The notes under the pieces: model-generated
What the model was told of the DNA's origin: nothing
The model's input: the letters and a program-made list of their open reading frames with translations, nothing else
Databases searched by the model: none
Shown: positions 11,398 through 22,945 of the stretch, one piece after another
Numbering within the stretch: the first letter of the stretch is position 1
How the letters are laid out: each line of letters opens with the position of its first letter
Source: Arcuatula senhousia
Lineage: Eukaryota > Mollusca > Bivalvia > Mytilida > Mytilidae
NCBI GenBank assembly: GCA_963971305.1
Contig: OZ020306.1
Location: 56,084,686-56,148,685, forward strand
Length of the DNA: 64,000 bases
Direction of reading: 5' to 3'
Position numbers and translations under genes: made by a program

Positions 11398-12240
11398 ACT
11401 TTTTGCATAAAAATCAGAAGGAGATTTTTCTTTTATCAAAAGTATATTCAATATATTTAGACTTTATATGACTAGTGAGAAAAAAATATTTTATTTTGTT
11501 TAAGCCCTGGAGAGCTGATAAATAATAGCCCCCCTCTTGCTAAAAAAAAAATCTAAATTTTTAAGTGTTTGTTAGAGGAATTACGGTATTTTACCAAAAA
11601 GTTCTTTAAAAGCTCAAGATTTACCCCATATTTTATAGAAGACTTATCTACAGATGAGATTGACTTTCGATAGATCTTTGGCCTATTTGGACCAAAATAT
11701 GAGTCTAATATAAAGATATTGTAAATCTTTGAAAAATAGGGAAATTGCGACATTTTGAAACAGACTATAACCTTCTTGTAGCATAAAAAGTTTGTGTTTT
11801 TGTGTGCAGTGTGTTACATCTGCATCTAAACATAACTTTTTTAATAGTTTTCATCAGAAAATTATTACTTTAGGTTTTTTTTCAAATTAACAAATGGACA
11901 CAATTTTCGCTTGGGGCTTTTTAAAAATTTTGTCCTGGTTTGAATCAGTTTTGTGTACTTACTGGAGTTCAACAATCACCATTGCATCTAAGCAAAATAA
12001 AAATATACAAACAACCAATCTTTGATTAATATTAACAACAGATTTAATATTTTATGCGTCCCTACGTCTATTTTCTCATTTTTCCTATTACAGAATTAAG
12101 AAACAAACTATATATAAAGACCGGTTTTTCCGATCTCACTATAAACCAAATGTCATGATTTGTATTTACACGTCGATATTTCACGTTTCATTCAAATAAA
12201 GCATTATAACAACCGATGCAACGTTAAAAGAGTCAGTTTC

Positions 12241-12653
12241 TATAGGTTACAACTGCGCAAATGCTAACAATGCATTTTTCCATAGGGGGTACCCTTGTAT
12301 TCAATTTTTTTGAAATTGTTATTCACCGATTTTCACTTTATATGGGTCAAATTCTTTCAGTTACTATCCAAACGTTTATTTTTTAGCCAATAAAAAACCT
12401 ATGTTAATGCAGTGTTTTTAGGTTAAAAAAGGGGGGAGGGGTGATTCTTCGATTTTATTTTCAATGCCCAAATTTTCAAAGATGCATGATTGGCACCAGA
12501 ATTTCTTTGTCAATATTTACCATAGCTTATTCATTCATCTATTTAAATATTATTTTATATCAACCAATCACGTTGCTGTTTGTATTTTATTCCACGCTTT
12601 ATCTTAGGGTACAAAAATACCGGCGGCAGAGGTTGGCATTTGCAGTTGTAACC
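12241..12653. mobile_element. MITE with terminal inverted repeats (b)
   Basis: It has the same left end and about the same interior as the copy at 10951-11397, with small deletions. The right terminus has lost 'gc' ('tttgcagttgtaacc'). It lies in the same orientation as copy a. Confidence 0.8.
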
Positions 12654-12722
12654 ATATCAGTATTACAAACAGCTTAACTCATTTAACAGTCGCAAATCAT
12701 TTCGTCTTATGTAATTTTGAAT

Positions 12723-13508
12723 GAAACTAGAAAATGTGTCTCTGAGCCACAGGATGGCCCTCCCGTTTTTGAAATATCATTGACCCTCAATTTGTATTAC
12801 CTGGGATATGAACCTTTACCAAGAAATTGATCAAAAGTGTTCATGTGTAAAATATAGGTCGCTGTGACCTTATTTCTGGTGGGTAGTGCCATGTTACCAA
12901 GACTCATCGAGTAGTGAAATATTATTGACCCCTTACATCTAGCATCCAAGTTATGGACCTAAACCAAGAACTTAACCGAAGTCGTCCATGCATTAAATAT
13001 AGATCATAGTGACCTAATATATATTGGGTGGTGTCATGTTACCCAAGACACATATAGTGGTGAAATACCATTGACCATTAACATGTAGTATCTGAGAAAT
13101 GGACCTTAACCAAGAACTTAACCAAAGTCATTCATGCGTAAAATATAAGTCACAGTGACATATTTTCTAGTGGGTGGTGTCACCTTACATAATACACATC
13201 TAATAGTGAAATATTGACCCCAACATCTAGTATCCAAGTAATGGACCTTAACCAAGAACTTACTGGAAGTCGTTCATGCATAAAATAGAGGTCACAGTGA
13301 CCTTATTTCTGGTTGGTGGTGTGGCCCTACCCAAGACCCATCTGGTGGTGAAATATCATTGACCCCCAACATCTAGTATCCGAGTAATGGACCTTAACCA
13401 AGAACTTAACCAAAGTGTTACGGACGGACATAGGGACGTACGGGTGTACGGACAGACGGACGGACAAGGGTAAAACTATATGTCCGATCCACATACGTGG
13501 TCGGGCCA
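12723..13508. mobile_element. Insertion with ~142-bp tandem repeats and a GGAC-rich end
   Basis: A unit with 'gtcacagtgaccttatttct' and 'atggaccttaaccaagaact' recurs near 12863, 13003, 13148 and 13290. The right end (13419-13485) is rich in 'cggacggac'. Duplication copy 2 lacks the whole block: there 'tttgaat' joins directly to 'aaaaaaataagaaacc' near 19770. No protein is encoded. I infer a non-autonomous element carrying its own tandem array. Confidence 0.75.
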
Positions 13509-14398
13509 TAAAAATTAAGAAACCATTTAAGGAAAGTGAAAAACAACTTTGAGGTGAACCATCGAAGCTGAAATAAAACAGATGGGTACCACCTGGATAG
13601 AACTATAAAAAGTGGCACAGACCAGGAACGAGAACAGATCATTAGTCATAGGCCTTTCTTCCTGCGGGCATAACAAGGACTGTGTATGTAGGTAGATATG
13701 TAAAATAAAAGCATTATATTCTGCAAAATCACTTAATCTCTGTACGCATGCATTATTTATAACTTTTTGAAAAAGTCTTTAATAATTTTGCACACCGGTA
13801 CGAAAAATCGCATATAACACTCATTTTAAAATTGGTTCATTTCTTTCTCGCTTTTAACACTGACATAGATTTGACCAAAGAATGAAAGAAGAATTTTATA
13901 ACACTGTTCGAGCAGAATACATTTACTAGAATAAGAAGACAATGGTTGGGGCAAATAGGAATAGAGCAAGCTTTTAAGAAAGAAGAAACACTGTTTGGGA
14001 ACAGGTACATGAGCAATACCTTTGTTTTTAATATTTAGTAGTCAAAATGCTTATCTACATATGCATCACTAAAACTTAACGTGTTTTAAGTGTCGCATTT
14101 AGAATCGAATATTTTTTTACAAAAAATTTTCTTCATGCTTTGAGCCAAGTTATCAGTAACAGTTACGACTATATAAAGAGTTCTACGTCTATTTTTTTTT
14201 TGTTGCCTTCCTGTATAATGCTCTTTCTGGTATTTTCAATCTTGTTTTATGTGTATGTTCTTAATTTTACATTTGTAAACTTTAATACACATTTGTACCA
14301 TATTCGACATTCTGACAAAAATTCCTCTATAAAAACCGATGCTAGTGGCCATCCTAAACTCACATTGAGTTGTGAATGGTAGCTCCGCGCTATAGGCT

Positions 14399-14658
14399 AG
14401 AAGAAAATGAGATGTGGAATAAGTGTACGCGACACAACCTACATTATAAACGTATATTTTAAATATCCACAATGGAAAACAGCCAGCAGTCTTCAATGTG
14501 ACCAGCGGTCGCTGCTCGCTGTCTTTCAATTGGCCCCTGGATTGAAAATAAAATACATATGATTCAAGCCCAATCCCAAAGTGCATTGAAAGACCCTCTT
14601 CTTGACAAAAAACAATTAACAAAAGTTCGACTAAATACAAACATAAGCTTTGATAAGG
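14399..14658 (-). mobile_element. Dispersed mussel-type repeat B (copy 2)
   Basis: Copy 2 of the duplication reads 'cgctattggctgtttcttta' near 20963. Here 'ggct' is followed by 260 bp and then 'ggctgtttc', so this is a clean insertion with a short direct repeat (14395-14398 and 14657-14660). The insert matches 55262-55500 along its length, including 'taagtgtacgcgacacaacc' and 'aatggaaaacagccagcag'. A 134-codon frame crosses it but is not conserved in the other copy, so I do not call a gene. Confidence 0.8.
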
Positions 14659-15354
14659 CTGTTTCTTTACTATGTTTCCCCCTTAAGGATGTTCGCTGAA
14701 TACTTTGAAAATAACAAGGTATATAAATTTATATATTTGATGGAAAGACCATTGGTGAAGGTACAAAATAAGCTTTAAAAATCTTGGGTTGCAGAACTCA
14801 TTTTCGAGATAATAAGCGTTCAAAATTTGTCGGGAAAAGGCTATCTCTTACTTTTTCATAGGTTTAGCATTAAACTTGTTTTAGTGTAAAAACCCTATGA
14901 AGAAATAACAAGAACTTTTTAAAACTTTGTAAATTAGCTCTTAATGACCCAAGAAACCTTTCTATGAAAATAAATTAGGGGGTTGCTGGGCAAAATTAAG
15001 ATTTTATGATTTGTGATTGAAATGATAGATAATGTTCCACTTAATCAAATGACAAAAACAAAACTAAAGGTCATTGTGCTAATATCCGAGATTCATGACG
15101 TCAAAACTTTGGCAGGAAATCAGACTCATCTGATTTTTTAACACTTTAAAATTATGACGTTTTTGGCCTTAAAACCATAAAGTTGTATCAAGAATTTCAA
15201 GAAATTATATGCAGTTAATCTTTAAGTTTAATCAGAAAATGCAATTAAAATCGGGGTCAGTGTGCAAAAAAATTCTAAATAAGTATTTCTAAAGTTGCAG
15301 TCTAGGGGACATCCGGACTAAGACTGAAATTCTGAAATATGAAAAGTGACCATC

Positions 15355-16003
15355 CTTAAAAAGATATACATGTAGAACCTATCATTTTCGCAATTTTAAA
15401 AAAAAATGATGAAATTCACACTATTTGAAGAATACAATGCAAAAACCTTTGAAGACACTTTTAGTTTTCGAAAAAAAACTACCAGAAAGTATTCTTTTCG
15501 AGAGAAAACTGGATAAATATACGCAGTGTCAAAAAAAAGGACAAACTTATAATAAAATGTGAACACTTGCGTGCCAGTAAACTGAGAAAAGTCAATAAAC
15601 CAAAATGGAACGGAACGAAAACAAAAGCGATAAAGAAGGAAACGAAAATAGTTTAATTAAGCAACCGAAATCTGTAAAGATAGGAAACGAAATCGAGTGA
15701 AGCCGAAAAAAAAAGAAAATTGGATCGATTTTACCCGACAACAATCGTTTTCTTAAATTACCGATTTCATTTTGTCTTCGCCTTGTTTTGGTTCCATTAC
15801 AAGTACCCAGTTAACGGGTTACTAAAAGTAAATATTTATGCTGGACAACACGAAGAATTAAAATAAGACAATTTTGTATACAGCTGCAAAAATTTGAGTT
15901 TTAATGTCGATGAAGATAAGTTTTAGAATGAATACTTTTGATATATGTTGTTTTTATTCAATGTGAAAAAAAATGCAAAATTGATAGGTTCTATGTCTTT
16001 AAA
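15355..16003. mobile_element. ~650-bp element with terminal inverted repeats
   Basis: The ends 'gtagaacctatcattttcgc' (15372) and 'gataggttctatgtctt' (about 15985) are inverted. The centre has many 'aaacgaaat' and 'aaccgaaa' stretches and is partly self-complementary. In duplication copy 2 the same element is present as two inverted copies at 21765-22945. No protein coding was found. Confidence 0.65.
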
Positions 16004-16026
16004 CCGTCTTTCATGTTGTATATTTG

Positions 16027-16240
16027 TGAACTGAGATTATCACCCGAGACAAATTCTAGATGCAAATCCAAGAAAGACGTGAAGCAATAAGAGACGTTGT
16101 TCTTTTCAATCTCTAACTCTGGACGATTTTTTTATTTTGGGAATCAATCCAGCAAACAAAGCGTTGTTGACAGAGAGGGCATCATCAATCAATATATCTG
16201 AAAGTGAGAATAATTATCTTCTCGTTCTGAACGAGTTGCT
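16027..16240 (-). mobile_element. Penelope-like reverse-transcriptase fragment (catalytic motif region)
   Basis: The minus strand reads FRYID followed by a small insertion and then ALSVNNALFAG, and further on PELEI and SFLDLHLEF. These correspond to the YIDD catalytic motif and the following segment of Penelope reverse transcriptases. Frameshifts interrupt the frame. It is distinct from the copy at 16495-17372, which has its own YIDD. Confidence 0.7.
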
Positions 16241-16494
16241 GTAGAAATTCAGACTCATAAAAATCTAATGGTCGGGTCGGTTGCTTCCTAATTTCAACAA
16301 ATATTTTTCAGTTGATGTTAAAATATTCACACATATCTTAATTACAGTAAAAGGGAATTTTGACATAGCCGTTAACCTACTATGAGTATAGACCTAGATT
16401 CATTTTTATATTTTCGTTTATAGGTTCAAGCACGTAAATAGTAATCGGATTGTGTATTACCATGAAGGAAGCTGTCGATTGTGTAAAGAAGCAG

Positions 16495-17372
16495 AGGTAC
16501 CAAGGGGTATCCGAATGTCAAAAGTCCGAAAGGGCAGAGACAAAACCAGTAAACACTAACAAGAACGGGACAAAAACAGACAACATGTAAAACATGGAAA
16601 CACAAAACAACTGAATATTATTCAACAACGCAAACTGCAGTCGAAACAAGAGTGAACTCAGGTGCTCCGGAAGAGTAAGCAGTTCCTGCTTGCTATAGCA
16701 CACCCGTCACGTTGCCAATAGTCCATTCAGCGTGTCAAATCCGGTAAATGAAGACAAAACAACACCCTATGACAAACCAACATCTGCACTCATCTGAGAG
16801 ATCGAAATCCCATATTTGTCATTAAGTGCGTGATGTCTGCCGTAAATTTTTTTGAGTGAAGACAGCAACCGAGGAGCAACATAACCCTGTGTGAGCAATT
16901 TTTGCGTCAGACGTGTTGCTCTGGAAATCGATGTAAGTCCCGCACGCTCTGGAGTAACGAATCAATTGAGATACGGAATCTCCATAAGCTGGAGCGGACG
17001 GAATGTTGCTACACAAGAAGGGGAAGTTGACGATTGGAAAGTTGAAGTCATCACGTTTGTCATAGAGCCTTGTTGAAAGTCTTCATTGAGAGTCAATTTC
17101 GAGATGTAGATCTAAATATGAAGCAGACTTCCTTGAATCCGCTGGGTCCTTTATCTCAAGCTCCTGTGGATATACGAGATGGAGAAAGTAACCAAATCGA
17201 GAATTGTTTAGTGAAAGGACATCATCAATATAACGGAACGTGGGGTTGAAAGAGAGAGCTAGTATACGATTTTTTTTTGTCTAGAAGAGATTGCAAGAAG
17301 TCTGCTTCATATGAATGAATAAACAAATCAGCAAGCAAAAGTGCACAATTGGTGCCCATTAGAATCCCTATT
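16495..17372 (-). pseudogene. Penelope-like element: reverse-transcriptase C-terminal half and 3' region
   Basis: This is the best-preserved Penelope copy. Reading leftwards: MGTNCALLLADLF at about 17358-17320, SYEADFLQSLLDKK, the catalytic RYIDDVLSLN near 17236-17206, ELEIKDPADSRKSASYLDLH near 17165-17110, CSNIPSAPAYG near 17015 and SQLIRYSRACG near 16970. Then comes the 3' untranslated part with 'gcttgctatagcacaccc'. Penelope elements encode a reverse transcriptase related to telomerase, usually with a GIY-YIG endonuclease domain. No GIY-YIG motif was seen. The frame shifts near 17245 and 16930, and the 5' half is missing, so the copy is dead. Confidence 0.8.
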
Positions 17373-17567
17373 AAAAATATGATTATGATTGCAATTATCC
17401 CGCTTTGCTTACAAGCTAATGAACATTGATTTCAGCAGATTTTAAAACAAAATCTGTTTGGATAAATCCTTTAATCAAATAATATGTATGGAACGCCAGG
17501 ACTGCCTTAAGTGTAAATAAGTCATTATACGCAGTGGTTACAGCATTATATGCAGTACTCACAACAA
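17373..17567. other. Short spacer between Penelope copy and duplication 2
   Basis: No gene or repeat was recognised in this short AT-rich interval. Confidence 0.4.
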
Positions 17568-17574
17568 CTTCTAG

Positions 17575-17760
17575 GAAGTCTGCCTAATAAGCAAATATGG
17601 GATTTCTATCTCTAAGATGAGTGCAGACGTTGGTTTGTCATAGGGTTCTGTTTTGTCTTCCTTTATCTGATTTGTTTGGTTTGTTTACCCCTTTGGTACA
17701 CCTTTGCTTCTTAAACTAACTGAGCGCAACGGGTGTGGTATAACAAGCAGGAACTGATTA
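17575..17760 (+). mobile_element. Penelope-like retroelement 3' tail (copy 5)
   Basis: It shares 'tatgggatttctatctctaa', 'gatgagtgcagacgttggt' and 'aacaagcaggaactgatt' with copy 3 at 8800-9060, as part of the duplicated block. Confidence 0.65.
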
Positions 17761-19168
17761 TTGTCTTATGGAAAGGGAAAACAACTAGAGGCTTACCTGA
17801 ATTATCCACCTGATCTTTAATGAAGCCTAAAAATCCTGAAATGTAAAGGCATTACAGTGTTTTGGGGTTAGATAGTTAGTTAGTTAGCTAGTTCAAGAAA
17901 TAATCTGCCATATTCTATATCTACAATGTGTGATGTAAAGATATAATAATGAATCTTTTGACATTTCAAGGGACTTTTTCTTAAAAGGGTCCGTGTCGAA
18001 CTTTGAGTTTTATCAGCTTGACATGCTGATCTGTATCTGCAATCGTTGTCTACATTTAGCCAATAGCCCTTAACAATGGTCATACTTATTGAAAGTTAAT
18101 AGAGCTTGAGCTCTTGCTAGCGAAATAATTTCTTTATATATGCACTGGTTTTCAGTAATAGACAAATATAAAGCAAATGTTCTTGTTGTTAGAACCTTTA
18201 GGGTAAACATTCAAAATAAAACAAATCAGATCAAAATTTTCTGATAACAAATTAACATGAATTCTTATTTTAATGAGAAAATGGCGTACTAATACATGTA
18301 TTTTTACTGAAAATTCATATGGTGATCTTTAAGTTTGAATACAAAAAAACCTACGACATGTGACAAGTTCATATTTCTAAATTCAGTTCAATCTCTCAAA
18401 CTCTAAATAGGATGTGTGAATCCTGCATATACAAGAGCAGTAAACTGTCTCATGCTTTGACGACTACTCCTTTCATTAAGTTCTTCCGGGTTTATATTCA
18501 CGTTTGTTTGTTTTTTATTCAGACTCAATCGATCTACGTATCACCGTATCTGTAGAGGTCGTAAAGGGCGAGTAGTGGCGATTCCATTAAGACCGTTTTG
18601 ATATATTTTTATTCTTATTTATATCGAAGCTAATCGCTATTAAGCGATAATTGTAAAAGGAATACATTAAATGATTAAAGGTAAAGACGAACAACAATAT
18701 GACGTCTTTGGGTTAACTTCCTTCTTTAGTTTGTTTATTTGTATATGAAAAATACACCTGCTTACGACTGTTATCGAATATTAACCGACAACCCTGCATG
18801 GCTTATACTGTTTTGAAAGAATAACAAATTGTTTTGGTCTTGCAAAACAACTATAAACATATTTTATATCAACTAAAATAGAAGAAAAATGTATATTTAC
18901 CACTTAAGTAACTTGGAAGGAGAACATTCTGTAGATTTAAACCATTTAAAATCCTTCTTTGTGAATGATTTACATCTGTATACTGATCGAAAAAACAAAA
19001 CAATTGAAGCGTTGTAGTTATTTCGTACCGAAACATTCAAGAATAGTTCAATTTATTCATTTGAATTTTGAAATTGTATACTTCACATTTTATAGTCAGT
19101 ATATGATTTAAATTAACCATTTATAGGCTGTGTTGTTTTGTTCAAAAGTCGCTAACTTTAATGAATAA

Positions 19169-19363
19169 AGGACAAACCATTAATATTGAATAAAGGGGCT
19201 TAGTTTTTTTTGTTTTCCTCAGAATTTTTAAAAGGCTTGGCGACATTTTTGTTTCAATATAAGCATTATTTAGTAGGTATGTCACAAATCCTTCTACAGA
19301 CTATTAATCTTTCATCAAAAATATAATTCAAAGTCCCACTTTTAGTTAAATGATCGGTCTCTA
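19169..19363. mobile_element. G-run MITE (copy in duplication 2)
   Basis: This is the duplicated counterpart of 10434-10622, with 'aggacaaaccattaat' at the left and 'ttaaatgatcggtctct' at the right. The G-run has decayed to 'aaagggg'. Confidence 0.6.
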
Positions 19364-20532
19364 ACTGCATGTTGTTTAACGATGTTAACAAACCTATAAA
19401 AAGACACTATATAATTGCCATTATTCGTGAAAAAAATGCATACAATGTGCTTCATATTCAGATTGAGGCTATGTGTTCAAGAATGTCATTACTTTACAAA
19501 TTGTATAACACAACCTGAAGCATCTTTATGTGCATTACTAAAGGACCACACGATAACAAAAACAGAGGTTATAGCATGATATCTTGTAAATACCAAGGTT
19601 TTATGACGCTTATCCACCTTCTTTCGTTGCTATTTTAAGATCCGCTAGTAACACAAAACGTCAGCAAGGTTGATAAATATAATAAGTATATAGAGGTGAT
19701 CATATCAGTATTACAAACAGCTTTACCCATTTAACAGTCGCAAATCATTTTGCTAATGTAATTTTGAATAAAAAAATAAGAAACCATTTAAGGAAAGTGA
19801 AAAAAAACAACTGTGAGGTGTACCATCCAAGCTGAAATAAAACAGATGGGTACCGCCTTGAAAGAACTATAAAAAGTAGCACACACCAGGAACGAGAACA
19901 GATCATTAGTCATTGGTCTATCTTCCTGTGGGCATGACAAGGACTGTGTATGTGGGTAAATATGTAAAATATAGAAATTTCATTCTGCAAAATCACTTAA
20001 TCTCTGTACGCATGCATTATTTACAGAAACTTTATGAAAAAAGTCTTAGATAAATTTTGCACATTTGTACAAAAAATCGCGAATAAGACTCATTTTAAAA
20101 TTGGTTCATTTCTTTCTCGCTTTTAACAGTGACTTAAATTTGGCCAAAGAATGAAAGAAGAATTTTATAACGCTGTTTGAGCAGAATACATTTACTAGAA
20201 CAAAAAGACAATGATTGGGGCAAATAGGAATTGGGTTTCTTTTCTCTTAAAGAGCAAGCTTTTAAGAAAGAGGAAACACTGTAGGGGAAAAGGTACATGG
20301 GCAATACCTTTGTTTTCAATATTCTGTAATTAAAATGCATATCTCCATGTGCATCACTAAAACTTAACGTGTTTTAAGTGTCGGATTTAGAATCGAATAT
20401 TTTTTTAAAAATTCGAAACATGCTTCTAGCCTATAGCTGTCAGTAACAGTGACTACTCTCTAGAGAGTCCTACGTCTAGTTTTTTTTTTGCCTTCCTGTC
20501 TGAGATTCTTTCTGGTAATATTGATCTTTCTT

Positions 20533-20808
20533 TAGGGACGGACAAGAACTTGAAAGGGGGGGGGTTGTTTTTTGTTTTGATCAGAAATTTTTTTTCCGCG
20601 TAAAGCGGAAAAAACATTTATTTTTCGACGGCGTCGCGACAGAATATGTTTTTTTCATTATCAGCATTATTTTTTATTGCAGAAATCCTTCTTCAGAATA
20701 TTTTATTTACCCTCAGCTGCCAAAATATTTTTTTCATAAAAAATAATTTTCAGAATATTTTTTTAGGAAAAAACCAAGCCCCCCTTCAAGTTAAATGATC
20801 CGTCCCTT
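20533..20808. mobile_element. G-run MITE, inserted after the duplication
   Basis: The left end 'agggacggacaagaacttg' plus a G-run is inverted to 'agccccccttcaagttaaat' and 'gatccgtccctt' at the right end. Duplication copy 1 runs uninterrupted through the equivalent point near 14245, so this copy inserted after the duplication. The interior contains an unusual 'cgacggcgtcgcga' GC patch near 20627. Confidence 0.8.
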
Positions 20809-21764
20809 GGGTGTATGTTCTTATTTTTACAGTTGAATATTATCACGCTCCTGTGAACTTTAATATACAGTTGTACCATATTCGACATTCTGACCAGAAT
20901 TCCTCATAAACCTGTATTAGTGGCCATCCTAAACTCACATTTAGCTGTGAACGGTAGCTCCGCGCTATTGGCTGTTTCTTTACTATGTCTCTCCCTTTAG
21001 GATGTTCGCTGATTACTTTAAAAAAAAAGGTATATAAATTTATATATTTGATGGAAAGACCGTTGGTGAAGGGACAAAATAAGCTTTAAAAAATCATGGG
21101 TTGCAGAACTTGTTTTCCGAGATAATGAGCGTTCAAAATTTGTTGGGAAAAGGTTTTTCTCTGACTTATTCATAGGTTTAGCATTAGACTTGTTTTAGTG
21201 TAAAAACCTATGAAGAAATAACAAGAATTTTTTAAAACTTTGTAAATTAGCTCTTACATGTAATGACCCAAGAAACCTTATTATGAAAAGAAATTAAGGG
21301 ATTGCTTGGCAAAAATATGGACCTTATTTCAAATGGTAAAATTCAGAGGACTCCAAAAAATCTGACAAAAATCTCAAAACTTGACCAGCAATCATCCTTA
21401 AGCATGCTCACTCCTGAATTTTTTTATATCAAAGATTTTATGATTTGTGATTGATATGATAGATAATTTTCCACTTACTCAAATGACAAAAACAAAACTG
21501 AAGGTCCTTGTGCTAATATCCAAGATTCATGACGTCATACTCCTCTGATTTTTCAACACATTTGGCTTTAAAATCATAAAGTTGTATCAAGAATTTCAAG
21601 AAGTTATATACAGTTGATTTTTAAGTTTAATCAGAAAATGCAATCAAAAATCGGTGTCAGTGTGTAAAAAAAATTGTTGAATAAGTATTTTTAAAGGTAC
21701 AGTCTAGAGGACTTCCGGACTAAGACTGAAATTCTGAAATATGAAGAGTGACCATCCTTAAAGA

Positions 21765-22945
21765 CATAGAACCTATCAATTTTGCAATTGTTTACATTGA
21801 AAAAAAAGTAAACATATTAAAAATATACTATCTGAAACTTACCTTTACCAACATAAAAACTCAATGTTTTGCAGTTTTCTATAAAATAATCTTATTTTAA
21901 TTATTCCCGTTGATTAAGTATTGTCCAGCATAAATATTTACTTTTTGTAAACTGGGTACTGTTAAACTGAGAAACGAAATGTAACCAAACGAAGCAAAGA
22001 GAAAACGAAATCGGTAAATTAAGAAAAACCACTGGTGTCGGGTTAAATCGATTCAGTTTTCCTTTTTTTACCAGTTTCGCTCGATTTAGTTTCTTTTCTT
22101 TGCAGATTTCGGTTGCTGTTTACGTTTCCTTCTTTACCGATACCGTTTTTGTTCTTTTTACTTTTCGTTTCTCAGTTTACCGGTACCCGCAAGTGTTTAC
22201 ATTCATAAATTAGTTTGTCCTCTTTTTTGACACTGCGTTTTTTTCTTCAGTTTTCGGTCGAAAAGAATACTTTCTGGTAGGTTTTTTGAAAATTTAACAG
22301 TTTCTTCAAAGGCAAAGACATAGAACCTATCATTTTGACATTTTTTTAAAAATAATGAAATTTGAAGAATACAATGTAAAACCTTTGACATTTTAAAGAC
22401 ACTATTATTTAAAAAAAACTACCATAAAGTATTATTTTCGAGAGAAAACTGGATAAATATACGCAGTGTCAAAAAAGAGGACAAACTAATTATAAAATGT
22501 AATGCGTGCCAGTAAACTGAGAAAAGAAAATAAACCAAAACGGAACGGAACGAAAAACAAAATCGATAAAGAAGGAAACGAAAATAGTAAATTAAGCAAC
22601 CGAAATCTGTATTGAAAGGAAACGAAATCGAGCGAAACCGGAAAAAAGAAAACTGGATCGATTTTACCCGACACCTTTTTCTTAATTTAACGATTTCATT
22701 TTGTCAACGCCTTGTTTTTGTTTCATTTACAAGTACCCAGTAAAGGTCATGTGAATAACGGTTTACCAAAAGTAAAAATTTATGCAGGACAACACGAAGA
22801 GTTAAAATAAGATAATTTTATATACAGCTGCACAAATTTGAGTTTTTTATGACGGTAAAGATAAGTTTTAGAATGAATACTTTTGATATATGTTCTTTTT
22901 ATTCAATTTGAAAAATTGCGAAATTGATATGTTCTATGTCTTTTA
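21765..22945. mobile_element. Two TIR elements joined as an inverted pair
   Basis: The left arm (about 21765-22345, minus orientation) and the right arm (about 22310-22945, plus orientation) are reverse complements along most of their length. Examples are 'gacactgcgtttttttc' near 22230 and its inverse near 22455, and 'cagtttaccggtacccgc' near 22174 against 'gtgccagtaaactgag' near 22505. Both ends carry 'gacatagaacctatca'-type termini. Copy 1 of the duplication has a single element (15355-16003) at this place. Confidence 0.75.

Larger units (their letters stand above)
10951..12653. mobile_element. 1.7 kb composite insertion flanked by two related MITEs
   Basis: Copy 2 of the duplication reads straight from 'tagaggtgatc' to 'atatcag' near 19705. 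Here those blocks are separated by about 1.7 kb. The insert starts and ends with related elements (10951-11397 and 12241-12653). Each begins 'tataggttacaactgcgcaa' and ends with the inverted 'gcatttgcgcagttgtaacc' or a shortened form. The 840 bp between them has no recognisable gene. Either two MITE insertions flank DNA lost from copy 2, or the pair moved as a unit. Confidence 0.7.
8788..16005 (+). repeat. Segmental duplication, copy 1
   Basis: It matches 17568-22945 in the same order and orientation. Anchors: 'ctaggaagtttgcctaa' (8791; 17571), 'tatcaccgtatctgtagagg' (9840; 18540), 'gacgcttatccac/a' (about 10883; 19608), 'aagaaaccatttaaggaaag' (13516; 19777), 'gaatggtagctccgcgctat' (14374; 20950) and 'aggatgttcgctgaatac' (14687; 21000). 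It contains insertions absent from copy 2 (10951-12653, 12723-13508, 14399-14658). No host gene is visible in either copy. Confidence 0.85.
17568..22945 (+). repeat. Segmental duplication, copy 2
   Basis: This is the counterpart of 8788-16005. It lacks three insertions found in copy 1 and has its own: the MITE at 20533-20808, a ~115-bp segment at 21315-21432, and a second inverted copy of the TIR element at the right end. The divergence (many small indels) indicates an old event. Confidence 0.85.

Noticed and set aside
14236..14640. 134-codon minus-strand frame
   Set aside because: It lies mostly within dispersed repeat B. The frame is not conserved in the copy at 55262-55500, and the duplication partner lacks the whole insert.
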